The notes under the pieces were generated by a model. That model saw only the letters and a list, made by a program, of their open reading frames with translations, did not search any database and was not told the DNA's origin. Position numbers and translations under genes: made by a program. From UBA7957 sp965222695 (GTDB lineage: Bacteria > Pseudomonadota > Gammaproteobacteria > Granulosicoccales > Granulosicoccaceae), in assembly GCA_965222695.1 (NCBI GenBank), contig OZ244967.1, forward strand, positions 2,046,001 to 2,110,000: a DNA stretch of 64,000 nucleotides, written 5' to 3'. How positions within the stretch are numbered: the first letter of the stretch is position 1; each line of letters begins with the position of its first letter. Shown one piece after another: positions 44,123 through 53,118 of the stretch.

Positions 44123-46306
44123 TTATCGTACTACCCGCTCGACTTCGAGAATATTGTGCAATTGCCTTAATTTATCCATCACTTTGGCCAGTTGTTTCAG
44201 ATTGTCGATTTCGAAAGTGATTCTTATGCTCGCAGTTTGTTCCGCCAGATCAGACTGACTGTTCACCGAGGTCACACTGATTTTCTCGTTGGTCAACACG
44301 TCGGTCACATCGCGCAACAGCCCTTGTCGATCATAGGCTAAGATCCGGATTTCGGCGGAGTAGGTTTGATTCGACTCCTGACCCCAGTCCACATCGATCA
44401 GACGCACCTGATCCTCCGCCGGCAAATTAAGGATGTTCTTGCAATCGCTGCGATGAACGGTCACCCCTTTACCCCGTGTAATAAAACCGATGATCGAGTC
44501 GAACGGCACCGGCCTGCAACAAGGTGCAATCTGAGTCAAAAGGCTGCCGACACCGCGGACATTGATATCATTTTTGCCGCTTGAAGCTTGCCGGACCCTC
44601 TTGCGTTTGAACAGTTGCAGCTGGCCACGGGAATGATCTTCCAACTGGCTAAAGGCGCCTACCAGTTGCGCCAGAGTGACTTCGTTGCGCCCAACCGCGA
44701 TATAAAGTTTATCCAGCTTATCGAAGTGCAAATGCTTCATCAGCTTCTCGTGCGCGATATCCGATGCCTGCATCCGTTTGAGTTCGCGCTCGATAATCAG
44801 CTTTCCATCACCCTTGTGCTGCTCCTGATCCTGTTGATTAAACCAGGCCCGGACTTTAGCCCTGGCTCGGCCGGATATTAAAAATCCCAATTCTTTATTA
44901 AGCCAGTCACGCCGGGGAGCGGCCTGTTTCGACGTCAGAATTTCGACCTGATCCCCGTTTTCCAGCCGTTGCGCCAGGGGCACAATCCTACCGTTGACTT
45001 TGGCGCCACGACATCTGTGCCCGATTTCCGTGTGGATTTGATAGGCGAAATCAAGCGGGGTCGCACCGGCAGTCAAATCCACTACGTCCCCGGCAGGGGT
45101 AAAGACAAATACCCTGTCATTGAATACCTCGGTGGCAACAGATTCTAAAAATGAATCTTCATCAGGATTATCAAGTAATTGTCGTAAATTATTAATATTT
45201 CTCTGTAATCTTTTATCCTGTTGCCCACCCTCCTTATAATGCCAATGGGCGGCTACCCCCAGTTCCGCATCGTCGTTCATTTGATGAGTTCTTATCTGCA
45301 CTTCCACCGCTCTGCCGTCGGGTCCGTATACGGCTGTATGCAGCGACTGATATCCGTTTTCCTTCGGATTGGCGACATAATCGTCAAACTCCCGGGGAAT
45401 ATGTGTCCAGGCGCTGTGTACCGCTCCAAGAACGGCATAACATTCCTGTGTGTTGTTGACCAGAACCCGTACCGCCCGCACATCAAACAGATCTGAAAAG
45501 TCCAGGCGTTTGCGTTTCATTTTCATCCAGATACTGTAGATATGCTTCGGCCTGCCGTAGACTTTTCCGCCGATGATACCCAGCTCACGCAGCTTTTTCG
45601 TCATAATGGCGACGAAATCATGAATATAGGCCTCGCGGTCTTCACGGCGTTCTTCCAGTGCCCTGGCAATGCGTTTATAAGCCTCGGGTTCGAGGATGCG
45701 GAAAGCCAGATCTTCCATCTCCCATTTCAGCTGGGCTACTCCAAGCCGATTGGCCAAGGGTGCATACAGATCCAGAGTTTCCCGGGCGATTCGCCTGCGT
45801 TCGTTTTCTTCGAGCTTTCGGAGAAAAGGCATGCGCTGCGCTCGAAAGGCCAGGCGAACCAGTACCGCGCGTACGTCATCGACCATGGACAAAACCATGC
45901 GCCTGAGGATTTCGGTCTGCTGACTGGCAAATCCGCCTGAAGCCTCGGGCTGCGGGTGTTTGGAGACGATCAGCGCATTCAACCAGCGTACGCTTTCGAC
46001 CAGACGGCCTATTCTTTCCCCGTAAATTTTATGGACGTCCGAAGTCTGCAGATATTCGGCACAGAGATAGGAACCCAAAATCGCCGCAACCACGGTTTCC
46101 GCGTCCACATTCAGGCTTTTCAATCTGGCCGCCACGGAAACAGGGTCCGGTAAATAGTCCGGGCCTTTCTCCGGCAGAGACCATAAATACTCCAAAGCCT
46201 GTCGAATCTGTGCGATTTCCCGGCTGCTGTAACCCACCGCCAGAATCTGCATGGCCTGCTCGACGGAAGAATACTGATCGTGCCAATTATTTTGTGTGGA
46301 TTTCAT
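44123..46306 (-). CDS. relA: RelA, (p)ppGpp synthetase
   Basis: A 727-residue stringent response enzyme. The N-terminal HD domain lacks the intact catalytic HD pattern of SpoT, as expected for synthetase-only RelA. The synthetase domain has VYGRPKHIYSIWMKMKRK near residue 245 and FDVRAVRVLV. A TGS domain follows near 405-465 (FTPAGDVVDLTAGATPLDFAY), then a zinc-finger region with CCRPVPFD and a C-terminal ACT domain. Uncharged tRNA on stalled ribosomes activates this family. It lies alone between the GNAT gene and the ybbP/ybbA genes. Confidence 0.96.
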   Translation of the reverse strand: MKSTQNNWHDQYSSVEQAMQILAVGYSSREIAQIRQALEYLWSLPEKGPDYLPDPVSVAARLKSLNVDAETVVAAILGSYLCAEYLQTSDVHKIYGERIGRLVESVRWLNALIVSKHPQPEASGGFASQQTEILRRMVLSMVDDVRAVLVRLAFRAQRMPFLRKLEENERRRIARETLDLYAPLANRLGVAQLKWEMEDLAFRILEPEAYKRIARALEERREDREAYIHDFVAIMTKKLRELGIIGGKVYGRPKHIYSIWMKMKRKRLDFSDLFDVRAVRVLVNNTQECYAVLGAVHSAWTHIPREFDDYVANPKENGYQSLHTAVYGPDGRAVEVQIRTHQMNDDAELGVAAHWHYKEGGQQDKRLQRNINNLRQLLDNPDEDSFLESVATEVFNDRVFVFTPAGDVVDLTAGATPLDFAYQIHTEIGHRCRGAKVNGRIVPLAQRLENGDQVEILTSKQAAPRRDWLNKELGFLISGRARAKVRAWFNQQDQEQHKGDGKLIIERELKRMQASDIAHEKLMKHLHFDKLDKLYIAVGRNEVTLAQLVGAFSQLEDHSRGQLQLFKRKRVRQASSGKNDINVRGVGSLLTQIAPCCRPVPFDSIIGFITRGKGVTVHRSDCKNILNLPAEDQVRLIDVDWGQESNQTYSAEIRILAYDRQGLLRDVTDVLTNEKISVTSVNSQSDLAEQTASIRITFEIDNLKQLAKVMDKLRQLHNILEVERVVR

Positions 46307-46394
46307 TAACTCAAGCTACAACGTCAAAGCGTGCTGAATGGCCGGCGTTCGGAACTCATCAGACTCTCTGCAAAGGCCGGACCGAATCGACTGG

Positions 46395-48878
46395 TCAACC
46401 GGCCGAATTCTTTAAAGCCGAAAGCGGCGGCACTGTCAATACGCTCCTGCTGGCCAAATAACCCGCGATGCCGACTATGACCGCCCCGCCTAAAGTGCCA
46501 TACAGCCATACCAGAGCATTGATCCCTATCGGCACATTCAATACGAAATTTCCGATCATCCAGGCAATGGCGGAGGCGAAAAAAGCAGCCAGAAAACCTG
46601 CCGTCGCCCCCATCAGACTGAATTCCAGAATAACACTCTGACGCACTTGTTTATGGGATGCGCCCATGGAACGCAGGATCGCTAACTCCCGCATACGGGA
46701 CGATTGACTGCTTTGTACAGCGGATAACAGGACAATTATACCTGCCATAATGGTGAAGAAAAATACGGATTGGACGGCTAAAGCGGCCCTGTTGATAATG
46801 TCGCGTACCCGGTTCAGCATCTTGCCGACATCTATAACCGTAATGCCCGGATGGTTTTTCACCAGCTTGCTGAGTAACTCAGCATTTTCGCTCGGTTGGT
46901 TAAAACTGGTGATAAAGGTCGTTGGCAGATCTTGCAGTGTATTGCCGGAAGTAATCACGAAAAAATTCACCTGAAAGGACTCCCACTCCACCTCGCGCAC
47001 ATTTCGAATCACAGCTCGACGCTCTATGCCGGCCACATGGAATGTCAGCTCATCACCGACTTTCAAATTCAGCCGTTCCATAAATCCACTTTCCGCGGAG
47101 AGCCAGTTTCCGGGTTCATCAGCTGACCACCAGTCACCCTCGGTAAGCCGGTTGTGAAAGGGCATTTCATCCGCATACGACAGATTGAACTCATGCCTCA
47201 AAAGCCCTTGTGCCTCCTCGTTTTCGGCGAATTTGCGCTCCGCATTGTCTCCGTTGATGGCCACCAGACGGCCCCGGCTGATCGGATAAAGTTCCCCGGT
47301 AAAATCGACATTGTCCCGCAGCAGCGACAAAACACCTTCGACCTGATCAACCTGTATATTGACGATAAAGTTATTGGGCGCATCCGGTGAAATATCTTTT
47401 TGCCATGCCTGCAATATATCATCCCGGATTACGGAAATCAGAAGTAGCGCCATAATCGTCAAACCGAAGGTCGATAGTTGCAGCAAAGTCACGTCCATAC
47501 GCCGACGCAATACGAATTTGGCCATAGACCACCTGGGCGGTGTTAAATAGCGCATCATTCGGTATAGAAATCCACCACTGAGTGAAAACACCAGCGTTAC
47601 GCAAATCAGGCCCAGCATCAGCAAAAGTACCAGTTTGATATCACCGGACTGTAAATACATCATCAAAGATGCAGCCAGCAAGGCGGTGGATGCCGTCAGT
47701 CTGCCGGACACACCGAGTTCCCCAAGCTCTTGACGCAATACACTCAATACAGGCACGGCGCCGGCGCGTATCAATGGCAGACTGGCAAAGCCAGCCAGAG
47801 TCAGCAGTGTGACCGATACCGCCCCGATCACGGGCCGCCATCCGGCAGCAGGCAAATCGACCTGGAACCAGCTGCCCAGCAGGATCGAAAGCACGGTTTG
47901 CGCTAACAGGCCCAGCAACAGGCCAACCAGCAAGGCAAACAACGCCATTAGGGCCAGACGCAGTATCATCCAGAGAAAAACCGTTCGTCTATCGGCGCCC
48001 AGGGTGCGTAAAATCGCACCGGCATTGGCCTGTTGATGCGCATATTGCCGGACAGAAAGCGCTATGGCGGCACCGGACAGCAGAACAGTGACCATCGCCG
48101 CCAATCCGAAAAACTTACCGACTTGATTCAATACTCGTTGGATTTCCGGGCGAGCGTTGTGTGCGTCCCGCAATTCCACACCTGCCTGCTCGTGTCCGGC
48201 ATACCATTTACGGAACGCCTGTAATTGCTGTTTTTCGCCGGACAACAGTAGAGAATATCTTGCCCGGCTTCCCTCAACCAGCAACCCGGCGGCTTCTATA
48301 TCCTCAAGGTTCATCATGACCCGTGGCGCCATTTGAAACAATTCGCCACCTCGGTCCGGCTCCGTATGCACACTTGCCGAGACTGCGAATTCCAGCCTGC
48401 CCAACAGGAGCGGACTCTTAAAGCTCAGGTCCAGCAAATCGATCAGTATGGAATCAACAAGCACTGCGCCCGATTCCGGCGGCGAGGATCTATACGGCTT
48501 TTCGCCTTGATCGATATCGGCCGCCAGCAGCCGCCCCCGCAAAGGATAATTCTCGCTGACCGCCTTGACAGCGACCAGTTGGGAATCGTCTTCATCGTTT
48601 AATACAACGCTGGGAAAAGTCACAGTCTGTGCGATTTTAAGGCCCGCCTGCCCGGCCCGCTCAAACAGCAATGCAGGCAGAGGATGGGAAGAGCGCAGCA
48701 ACAGATCAGCAGCCAATAAATCACTGGCCTGCTGTTGCATGGCGCGACTGACCCGATCGGTAAAAAAGCCGACAGCCGACACAGCCGCCACCGCAACGAT
48801 CAACGCCATGATTAATATCCGCAGACTGCCGGTACGCAAGTCTTTACGGATTGAACGGCGGATCAAGAGTGCTAGCAT
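46395..48878 (-). CDS. ABC transporter permease, FtsX-like (YbbP)
   Basis: An 827-residue protein with two FtsX/MacB-type permease domains, a large periplasmic region after the first helix (residues about 45-245), and a C-terminal FtsX domain (LAILRSMGASHKQVRQSVILEFSLMG). Length and order match YbbP of E. coli (804 residues). It overlaps the ATPase gene by seven bases. The YbbA/YbbP pair next to tesA is conserved across gammaproteobacteria; its substrate is not known. Confidence 0.9.
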   Translation of the reverse strand: MLALLIRRSIRKDLRTGSLRILIMALIVAVAAVSAVGFFTDRVSRAMQQQASDLLAADLLLRSSHPLPALLFERAGQAGLKIAQTVTFPSVVLNDEDDSQLVAVKAVSENYPLRGRLLAADIDQGEKPYRSSPPESGAVLVDSILIDLLDLSFKSPLLLGRLEFAVSASVHTEPDRGGELFQMAPRVMMNLEDIEAAGLLVEGSRARYSLLLSGEKQQLQAFRKWYAGHEQAGVELRDAHNARPEIQRVLNQVGKFFGLAAMVTVLLSGAAIALSVRQYAHQQANAGAILRTLGADRRTVFLWMILRLALMALFALLVGLLLGLLAQTVLSILLGSWFQVDLPAAGWRPVIGAVSVTLLTLAGFASLPLIRAGAVPVLSVLRQELGELGVSGRLTASTALLAASLMMYLQSGDIKLVLLLMLGLICVTLVFSLSGGFLYRMMRYLTPPRWSMAKFVLRRRMDVTLLQLSTFGLTIMALLLISVIRDDILQAWQKDISPDAPNNFIVNIQVDQVEGVLSLLRDNVDFTGELYPISRGRLVAINGDNAERKFAENEEAQGLLRHEFNLSYADEMPFHNRLTEGDWWSADEPGNWLSAESGFMERLNLKVGDELTFHVAGIERRAVIRNVREVEWESFQVNFFVITSGNTLQDLPTTFITSFNQPSENAELLSKLVKNHPGITVIDVGKMLNRVRDIINRAALAVQSVFFFTIMAGIIVLLSAVQSSQSSRMRELAILRSMGASHKQVRQSVILEFSLMGATAGFLAAFFASAIAWMIGNFVLNVPIGINALVWLYGTLGGAVIVGIAGYLASRSVLTVPPLSALKNSAG

Positions 48879-49588
48879 AATTCTTGACTGATCCGGCCGT
48901 CACGCAATACCAGCTTGCGATCGCAACGGCTGGCGAGAATATTGTCATGAGTCACCAGGACGAGAGATGCTCCCTGTTCCTCTCGCAATGCAAACATCAA
49001 ATCCACAATTTTACGGCCGTTCTCCAGATCGAGATTTCCCGTGGGTTCATCGGCGAAGAGCAAAACCGGGCTGATCACAAAGGCTCTTGCCAACGCCACT
49101 CGCTGCTGTTCTCCACCGGAAAGCTGCTCCGGATAATGATGCAAGCGATCGGCGAGCCCCAGTTTTTCCAGCATATTTTCCGCGGCATCTGCCGAATCCA
49201 GCTTTCCGCCCAGTTCCATCGCCATACGAACGTTTTCCAGCGCTGTAAACCCCTGTAATAACTGGAATGACTGGAAGACAAATCCGATTTTTCCGGCTCG
49301 CAGCTTGGCCCTCGCATCTTCATCCAGATCGGCCAGATTTTGCCCCAGTAATTGCACATCTCCCTTAGAACTCAAATCCAGCCCTGCCAGGAGTCCCAGC
49401 AAAGTCGATTTCCCTGAGCCCGAAGGGCCTACTATTGCCAGCGCCTCACCACGCTGCACCGCGAGGCTGACGTTGTCCAGAATCAACATATCGCCACCGG
49501 GTCCATGGACGGTTTTATGCAGTTCGACGGCACTCAAGACGACTTCGTTCTGTGCCGATTCACTTGAAGTTTTATTTTCAGGAATCAC
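48872..49588 (-). CDS. ABC transporter ATP-binding protein (YbbA)
   Basis: A 238-residue LolD/MacB-type ATPase. Walker A GPSGSGKST is near residue 56, signature LSGGEQQRVALARAF near 146, Walker B LLFADEPTGNLD near 165. The start is a GTG with no clear ribosome-binding site and lies only 32 bases from the divergent tesA start. It powers the FtsX-like permease encoded downstream. Confidence 0.92.
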   Translation of the reverse strand: MIPENKTSSESAQNEVVLSAVELHKTVHGPGGDMLILDNVSLAVQRGEALAIVGPSGSGKSTLLGLLAGLDLSSKGDVQLLGQNLADLDEDARAKLRAGKIGFVFQSFQLLQGFTALENVRMAMELGGKLDSADAAENMLEKLGLADRLHHYPEQLSGGEQQRVALARAFVISPVLLFADEPTGNLDLENGRKIVDLMFALREEQGASLVLVTHDNILASRCDRKLVLRDGRISQELC

Positions 49589-49620
49589 AATATTGCAATC
49601 TCTTTTACGGAAAGGCAGTG

Positions 49621-50226
49621 ATGATCAAATTTGTCTGGCTGTGCATTATAGCCCTAAGCAGTTCTGTGGCATTTGCCGAAAACATTACTGTTCTGGTACT
49701 TGGCGATAGCATTAGTGCGGCTTACGGTTTACCCCAGGACAAGGGCTGGGTAAAACTCCTGGAAACCCGCCTGCAGGCATCTCATCCGGACAGCAAAGTT
49801 GTCAATGCCAGTATCACCGGTGATACAACCACCGGCGGATTGAAACGTCTGCCTCAGGCCCTGCAACAGCACCGCCCCGATATCGCCATAATTGAACTCG
49901 GTGGAAACGATGGGTTACGCGGCCAATCCCTCAAAAATATGCGCAATAACCTTGTGCAAATGATTCAGCTTGGACAGTCCGCCAAGGCGAAAGTTTTGCT
50001 TCTGGGTATGCGTATTCCCAGCAATTACGGTCCGGCTTATACGGAACGTTTTCAAAGAGTATTCCAAAAAGCGTCGGAAGCAACCGGCGCGGCATTGATG
50101 CCCTTTTTTCTGGAACCAATTGCCACCGATCGCAGATACTTTCAAAGTGACGGAATCCACCCGTCCATCGAAGCCCAGGAAAAACTGCTCGACGGAATGT
50201 GGCCCTTTCTTCAGCCCCTGTTGTAA
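49621..50226 (+). CDS. tesA: TesA, multifunctional acyl-CoA thioesterase I / lysophospholipase L1
   Basis: A 201-residue SGNH hydrolase. I start at 49621 since AAAGGCAG lies just before it and the product opens with a signal peptide (MIKFVWLCIIALSSSVAFAE). The SGNH blocks are present: GDSISAAYGL, VNASITGDTTTGG, ELGGNDGLRG, and DGIHPSIEAQ with the catalytic Asp-His. It acts in the periplasm on acyl thioesters and lysophospholipids. It is divergent from ybbA, as in E. coli. Confidence 0.93.
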   Translation: MIKFVWLCIIALSSSVAFAENITVLVLGDSISAAYGLPQDKGWVKLLETRLQASHPDSKVVNASITGDTTTGGLKRLPQALQQHRPDIAIIELGGNDGLRGQSLKNMRNNLVQMIQLGQSAKAKVLLLGMRIPSNYGPAYTERFQRVFQKASEATGAALMPFFLEPIATDRRYFQSDGIHPSIEAQEKLLDGMWPFLQPLL

Positions 50227-50260
50227 TCGCTGTATCCGTCAATATCACCTGGACAGAGTA

Positions 50261-51181
50261 CTAATCCGAAAACCAATGGATGGGCGCTGACCGATCGCAT
50301 AATCGTTTACGCAGCCAGGCCAGGGCTTTTCCTTTTCGTTTATTCTTCCAGGCATAGACAACCGGGTAATGCCAGGATGTCCCGGACTCAATCCGTTTTT
50401 CAACCAGGTTACCGGCCGCAAGATGGTGGCGAATATTGTATTTTGGCAAGGTTCCCACCCCCAGACCCTGAAGATGCGCCTCGATTTTTAACGATGGAGT
50501 GGAGACCGTCAGCACCGGCTGACCCGGTAATAGTGAGACCGATTTAGTCGGTAACTCAAGCGCGGTGTCTGCAACCGCCACCGCTCGGTACTTGCGAATT
50601 TCGTCTTCCGGTATAGGCTCGGGATGATCGGCCAGCGGATGATTCGGCGAGACGGCAAAAGCGAATTCGCACTCACCTACAGCGATCGTGCTGAATCCGC
50701 CGACCTCCGGTGCATCAATGCCGATCGCCAGTATCATATCCGCTCTGTCGGAAAGCAGCGCATCCCATGCCCCGGTCAATACTTCACACTTTACACTGAG
50801 TCTGGTATTGGGTGCAGCCTGGTAAAACTCTTTTACCAGTTTGATTACCTTGTCTTCCGGGAAAAAATCGTGCACCACCAGCCGTAACTCGGGCTCCCAA
50901 CCGGTCGAAATCCGGCTGAGCGCCGACTCGGTTTCGTAGGCCACTCTCAGCAGTTCTGAGCCATAGCGATGCAATTCGGCTCCTGCTTCGGTCAGCCTGA
51001 CCTTATGCCCGTAGCGTTCAAATATCTGAATATTCAAAGCGCTCTCCAATTTGCTGACGGTATAGGAAATGGTTGAAGGCACCCGGTGCAATGCGGCAGC
51101 GGCTTTTGCGAAGCTGCCCTGCTGCACAATCGCCTGTATAACGTTCAAACTGTCCAGATCAAGCCGCAACTTCGATTTCAT
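50261..51181 (-). CDS. LysR family transcriptional regulator
   Basis: A 306-residue regulator with the N-terminal winged helix at about 8-67 (SLNVIQAIVQQGSFAKAAAALHRVPSTISYTVSKLE) and a substrate-binding domain with the usual PNTRLSVKCEVLTGAWDALLS pattern. It is divergent from the cytochrome b561-yceI pair and may control it. The target pathway is not evident. Confidence 0.92.
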   Translation of the reverse strand: MKSKLRLDLDSLNVIQAIVQQGSFAKAAAALHRVPSTISYTVSKLESALNIQIFERYGHKVRLTEAGAELHRYGSELLRVAYETESALSRISTGWEPELRLVVHDFFPEDKVIKLVKEFYQAAPNTRLSVKCEVLTGAWDALLSDRADMILAIGIDAPEVGGFSTIAVGECEFAFAVSPNHPLADHPEPIPEDEIRKYRAVAVADTALELPTKSVSLLPGQPVLTVSTPSLKIEAHLQGLGVGTLPKYNIRHHLAAGNLVEKRIESGTSWHYPVVYAWKNKRKGKALAWLRKRLCDRSAPIHWFSD

Positions 51182-51473
51182 CGAATATAATATTCATTTT
51201 TTTTCATTTGTATTAACAATATACCTATATATCATAATATTTTCATTCGATTTATTCGATCTTAAATTCAATAAATCATAATTTTTATGTGGATAAAGAC
51301 GAAATTCACCAACGGCACGACAGATGTGGACAGCGGGTAAACAATGTAATCTTCGGCTATGGAGCTTCATGGTTAATCGCCGCGGTATACGAACTCTCGG
51401 AGCAAACCTTTGATTTCACCATTCGCCGATTAAGGAAATCCAGCCGCATTCACGACTGATTATCAAGCAAGTA

Positions 51474-52013
51474 ATGAAACTTAAAAATACCCAGGACGAA
51501 TACGGACTGATCGCGAAGAGTTTACACTGGATGATGGCAGTTATCATTTTTGCCTTGTTCGCAGTCGGGCTGTATATGACCAGTCTGACCTACTACGACC
51601 CCTTGTATCACACCTTACCATGGTGGCACAAAAGCTTCGGACTTGCAGTAGCGATATTGTTGATGTTGCGATTGATCTGGAAATTCAACAACACCAACCC
51701 TGCTCATTTAAGCACTCACACACGGATGGAAATTCTCTTGGCAGGGATCACTCACAAAATGCTTTACACACTGATAATTGTGATCTGTATCAGTGGTTAC
51801 CTGATTTCAACCGCCGAAGGCAAAGGTATAGAGTTCTTCGGCTGGTTCGAAATACCGGCGGTGATGGCTCCTGTGGAAAACCAGGCCGACACAGCCGGAC
51901 TTATTCATCTGATTCTGGCATATATCATGGCTGCCCTGGTGGTACTGCATATTGCCGGAGCGGTAAAACACCATCTGCTGGATAAGGACAACACACTTAA
52001 ACGAATGTTATAG
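51474..52013 (+). CDS. Cytochrome b561
   Basis: A 179-residue membrane cytochrome with four helices. Likely heme-ligand histidines are in AKSLHWMMAV, WWHKSFGL, ITHKMLYTLI and VVLHIAGAVKHH. Family members move electrons between the quinone pool and periplasmic or membrane partners, and superoxide:quinone oxidoreductase activity is known for CybB. It is 11 bases upstream of yceI, a pairing often seen in proteobacteria. Confidence 0.93.
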   Translation: MKLKNTQDEYGLIAKSLHWMMAVIIFALFAVGLYMTSLTYYDPLYHTLPWWHKSFGLAVAILLMLRLIWKFNNTNPAHLSTHTRMEILLAGITHKMLYTLIIVICISGYLISTAEGKGIEFFGWFEIPAVMAPVENQADTAGLIHLILAYIMAALVVLHIAGAVKHHLLDKDNTLKRML

Positions 52014-52024
52014 GGTATTAAACC

Positions 52025-52600
52025 ATGAAAAAAATGTTGAGAACACTTGTCGTAAGCACTTTGGCAGCCGCCAGTACCATAGCACTGGCTGAAGACTATG
52101 TGATAGATACCACGGGCAACCACGCGTCCATCAATTTCAAGATTTCACACCTCGGCTACAGCTGGTTGTACGGCCGCTTTAACGAATTTGAAGGCACTTT
52201 CAGCTACGATGAGGCCAAACCTGACGAGTCAACTGCCTCCGTCAAGATCAATACCGCCAGCATTGATTCCAATCATGCCGAAAGAGACAAACACCTGCGC
52301 AGCGGAGATTTCCTCGATGTGGACAAATTTCCGGAGGCGACGTTTGTCAGCACGTCCTATAAGCCCGGCGAAGGCAATAAGGGTGTTTTAAGCGGTGATC
52401 TGACCCTGCACGGGGTAACTAAATCGGTAAGTATCGATGTTGAGCACATCGGGAGCGGCAAAGATCCCTGGGGTGGGTTCCGGCGTGGATTCTCGGGCAC
52501 GACTATGCTGTCTCTGGCGGATTTCGGTATCAATTACAATCTGGGGCCGGCCTCCAAAGAGCTTGAGCTGACTATCGCTGTCGAAGGAATAAAGCAGTAA
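52025..52600 (+). CDS. YceI family periplasmic protein
   Basis: A 191-residue lipocalin-like protein with a signal peptide (MKKMLRTLVVSTLAAASTIALA). The YceI blocks are clear: NHASINFKISHLGYSWLYGRFNEF, DKHLRSGDFLDVDKFPEATF, and a C-terminal FGINYNLGPASKELELTI. Family structures bind long-chain isoprenoids such as ubiquinone precursors. It forms one operon with cytochrome b561. Confidence 0.93.
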   Translation: MKKMLRTLVVSTLAAASTIALAEDYVIDTTGNHASINFKISHLGYSWLYGRFNEFEGTFSYDEAKPDESTASVKINTASIDSNHAERDKHLRSGDFLDVDKFPEATFVSTSYKPGEGNKGVLSGDLTLHGVTKSVSIDVEHIGSGKDPWGGFRRGFSGTTMLSLADFGINYNLGPASKELELTIAVEGIKQ

Positions 52601-52611
52601 AGGACACGGCT

Positions 52612-52687
52612 CTAGTGTACTGCAACACCCCAGATGGCCTGTCTCGGTTCGTCTATAGGTGTCCTTTGGGTGTTACAGTACAGCTAG
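52612..52687. mobile_element. MITE-like inverted-repeat element, copy 2 (shortened)
   Basis: A 76-base sequence flanked by CTAG on both sides. Its ends GTACTGCAACACCC and GGGTGTTACAGTAC match the termini of the element at 23299-23581. Its right part (GGCCTGTCTCGGTTCGTC onward) is the reverse complement of the left 50 bases of copy 1 with few changes. It looks like an internally deleted derivative. It lies just after yceI. Confidence 0.75.
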
Positions 52688-52694
52688 TGTAGGT

Positions 52695-52722
52695 AAAAAA
52701 AGCCGAGCACTATGGCTCGGCT
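52695..52722 (-). terminator. Strong intrinsic terminator, minus strand
   Basis: AGCCGAGC (52701-52708) and GCTCGGCT (52715-52722) form an eight-base GC-rich stem with a six-base loop. On the minus strand the stem is followed directly by seven T. It would end transcripts from the ABC operon at 53119-57194 or from the tiny frame at 52850-52948. Confidence 0.85.
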
Positions 52723-52737
52723 AACCCACACACTCGG

Positions 52738-52771
52738 TTTTATAAATTAATCTCCCTGTTAATTTATAAAA
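52738..52771. repeat. Perfect A+T-rich inverted repeat
   Basis: TTTTATAAATTAA and TTAATTTATAAAA are 13-base perfect arms around TCTCCCTG. It lies 16 bases upstream of the terminator in minus-strand sense. It could be part of the same transcript end structure or a binding site. Confidence 0.6.
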
Positions 52772-52849
52772 TTCTTATTGTTATCAAATATTTCCGGCCC
52801 GGTTTGTTTCCAATGAAGTAGATTGAGTAAACCCAAGCCGACGTGAAGT

Positions 52850-52948
52850 CTAACAATTTTTGCCTTTCCCGTCCGAACTTTTTACTCCGTAGACGTCCAC
52901 TTGGCCATTCTCCGCAACGATCATAGGCTGAGAAGACTGACAAACCAT
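52850..52948 (-). CDS. Possible 32-residue peptide
   Basis: The frame begins MVCQSSQPMIVAENGQ and ends in SDGKGKNC, with one Cys near each end. AGGTAG lies a few bases before the ATG, and a strong terminator follows about 130 bases after the stop. No family is recognised. It does not carry the Glu-x3-Tyr pattern of PqqA. It could be a small peptide gene, a precursor for the adjacent exporters, or chance within a small RNA. Confidence 0.3.
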   Translation of the reverse strand: MVCQSSQPMIVAENGQVDVYGVKSSDGKGKNC

Positions 52949-53118
52949 AATACTACCTATTCTAGCCGAATAAATTAGTGATAACGCACAGTTAGGCCAA
53001 ATAATTTCACCGTCAGCCAAGTTTGCTGCATTGCATTATCTCTAAATCGACTCCCAGGAGCCTTGAAGAAAGGTGAAAATCAGCAACTGCGCCCGAGCTG
53101 AATAGCGGTATTACTCCT

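Larger units (their letters stand above)
52688..53118. other. Intergenic region with two hairpins and one tiny reading frame
   Basis: About 430 bases between yceI and the ABC permease gene. It holds a minus-strand intrinsic terminator, an A+T-rich hairpin with 13-base arms, and a 32-codon frame, each listed separately. The architecture (short frame followed by strong terminator) could be a small peptide gene or a small RNA. Confidence 0.5.
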
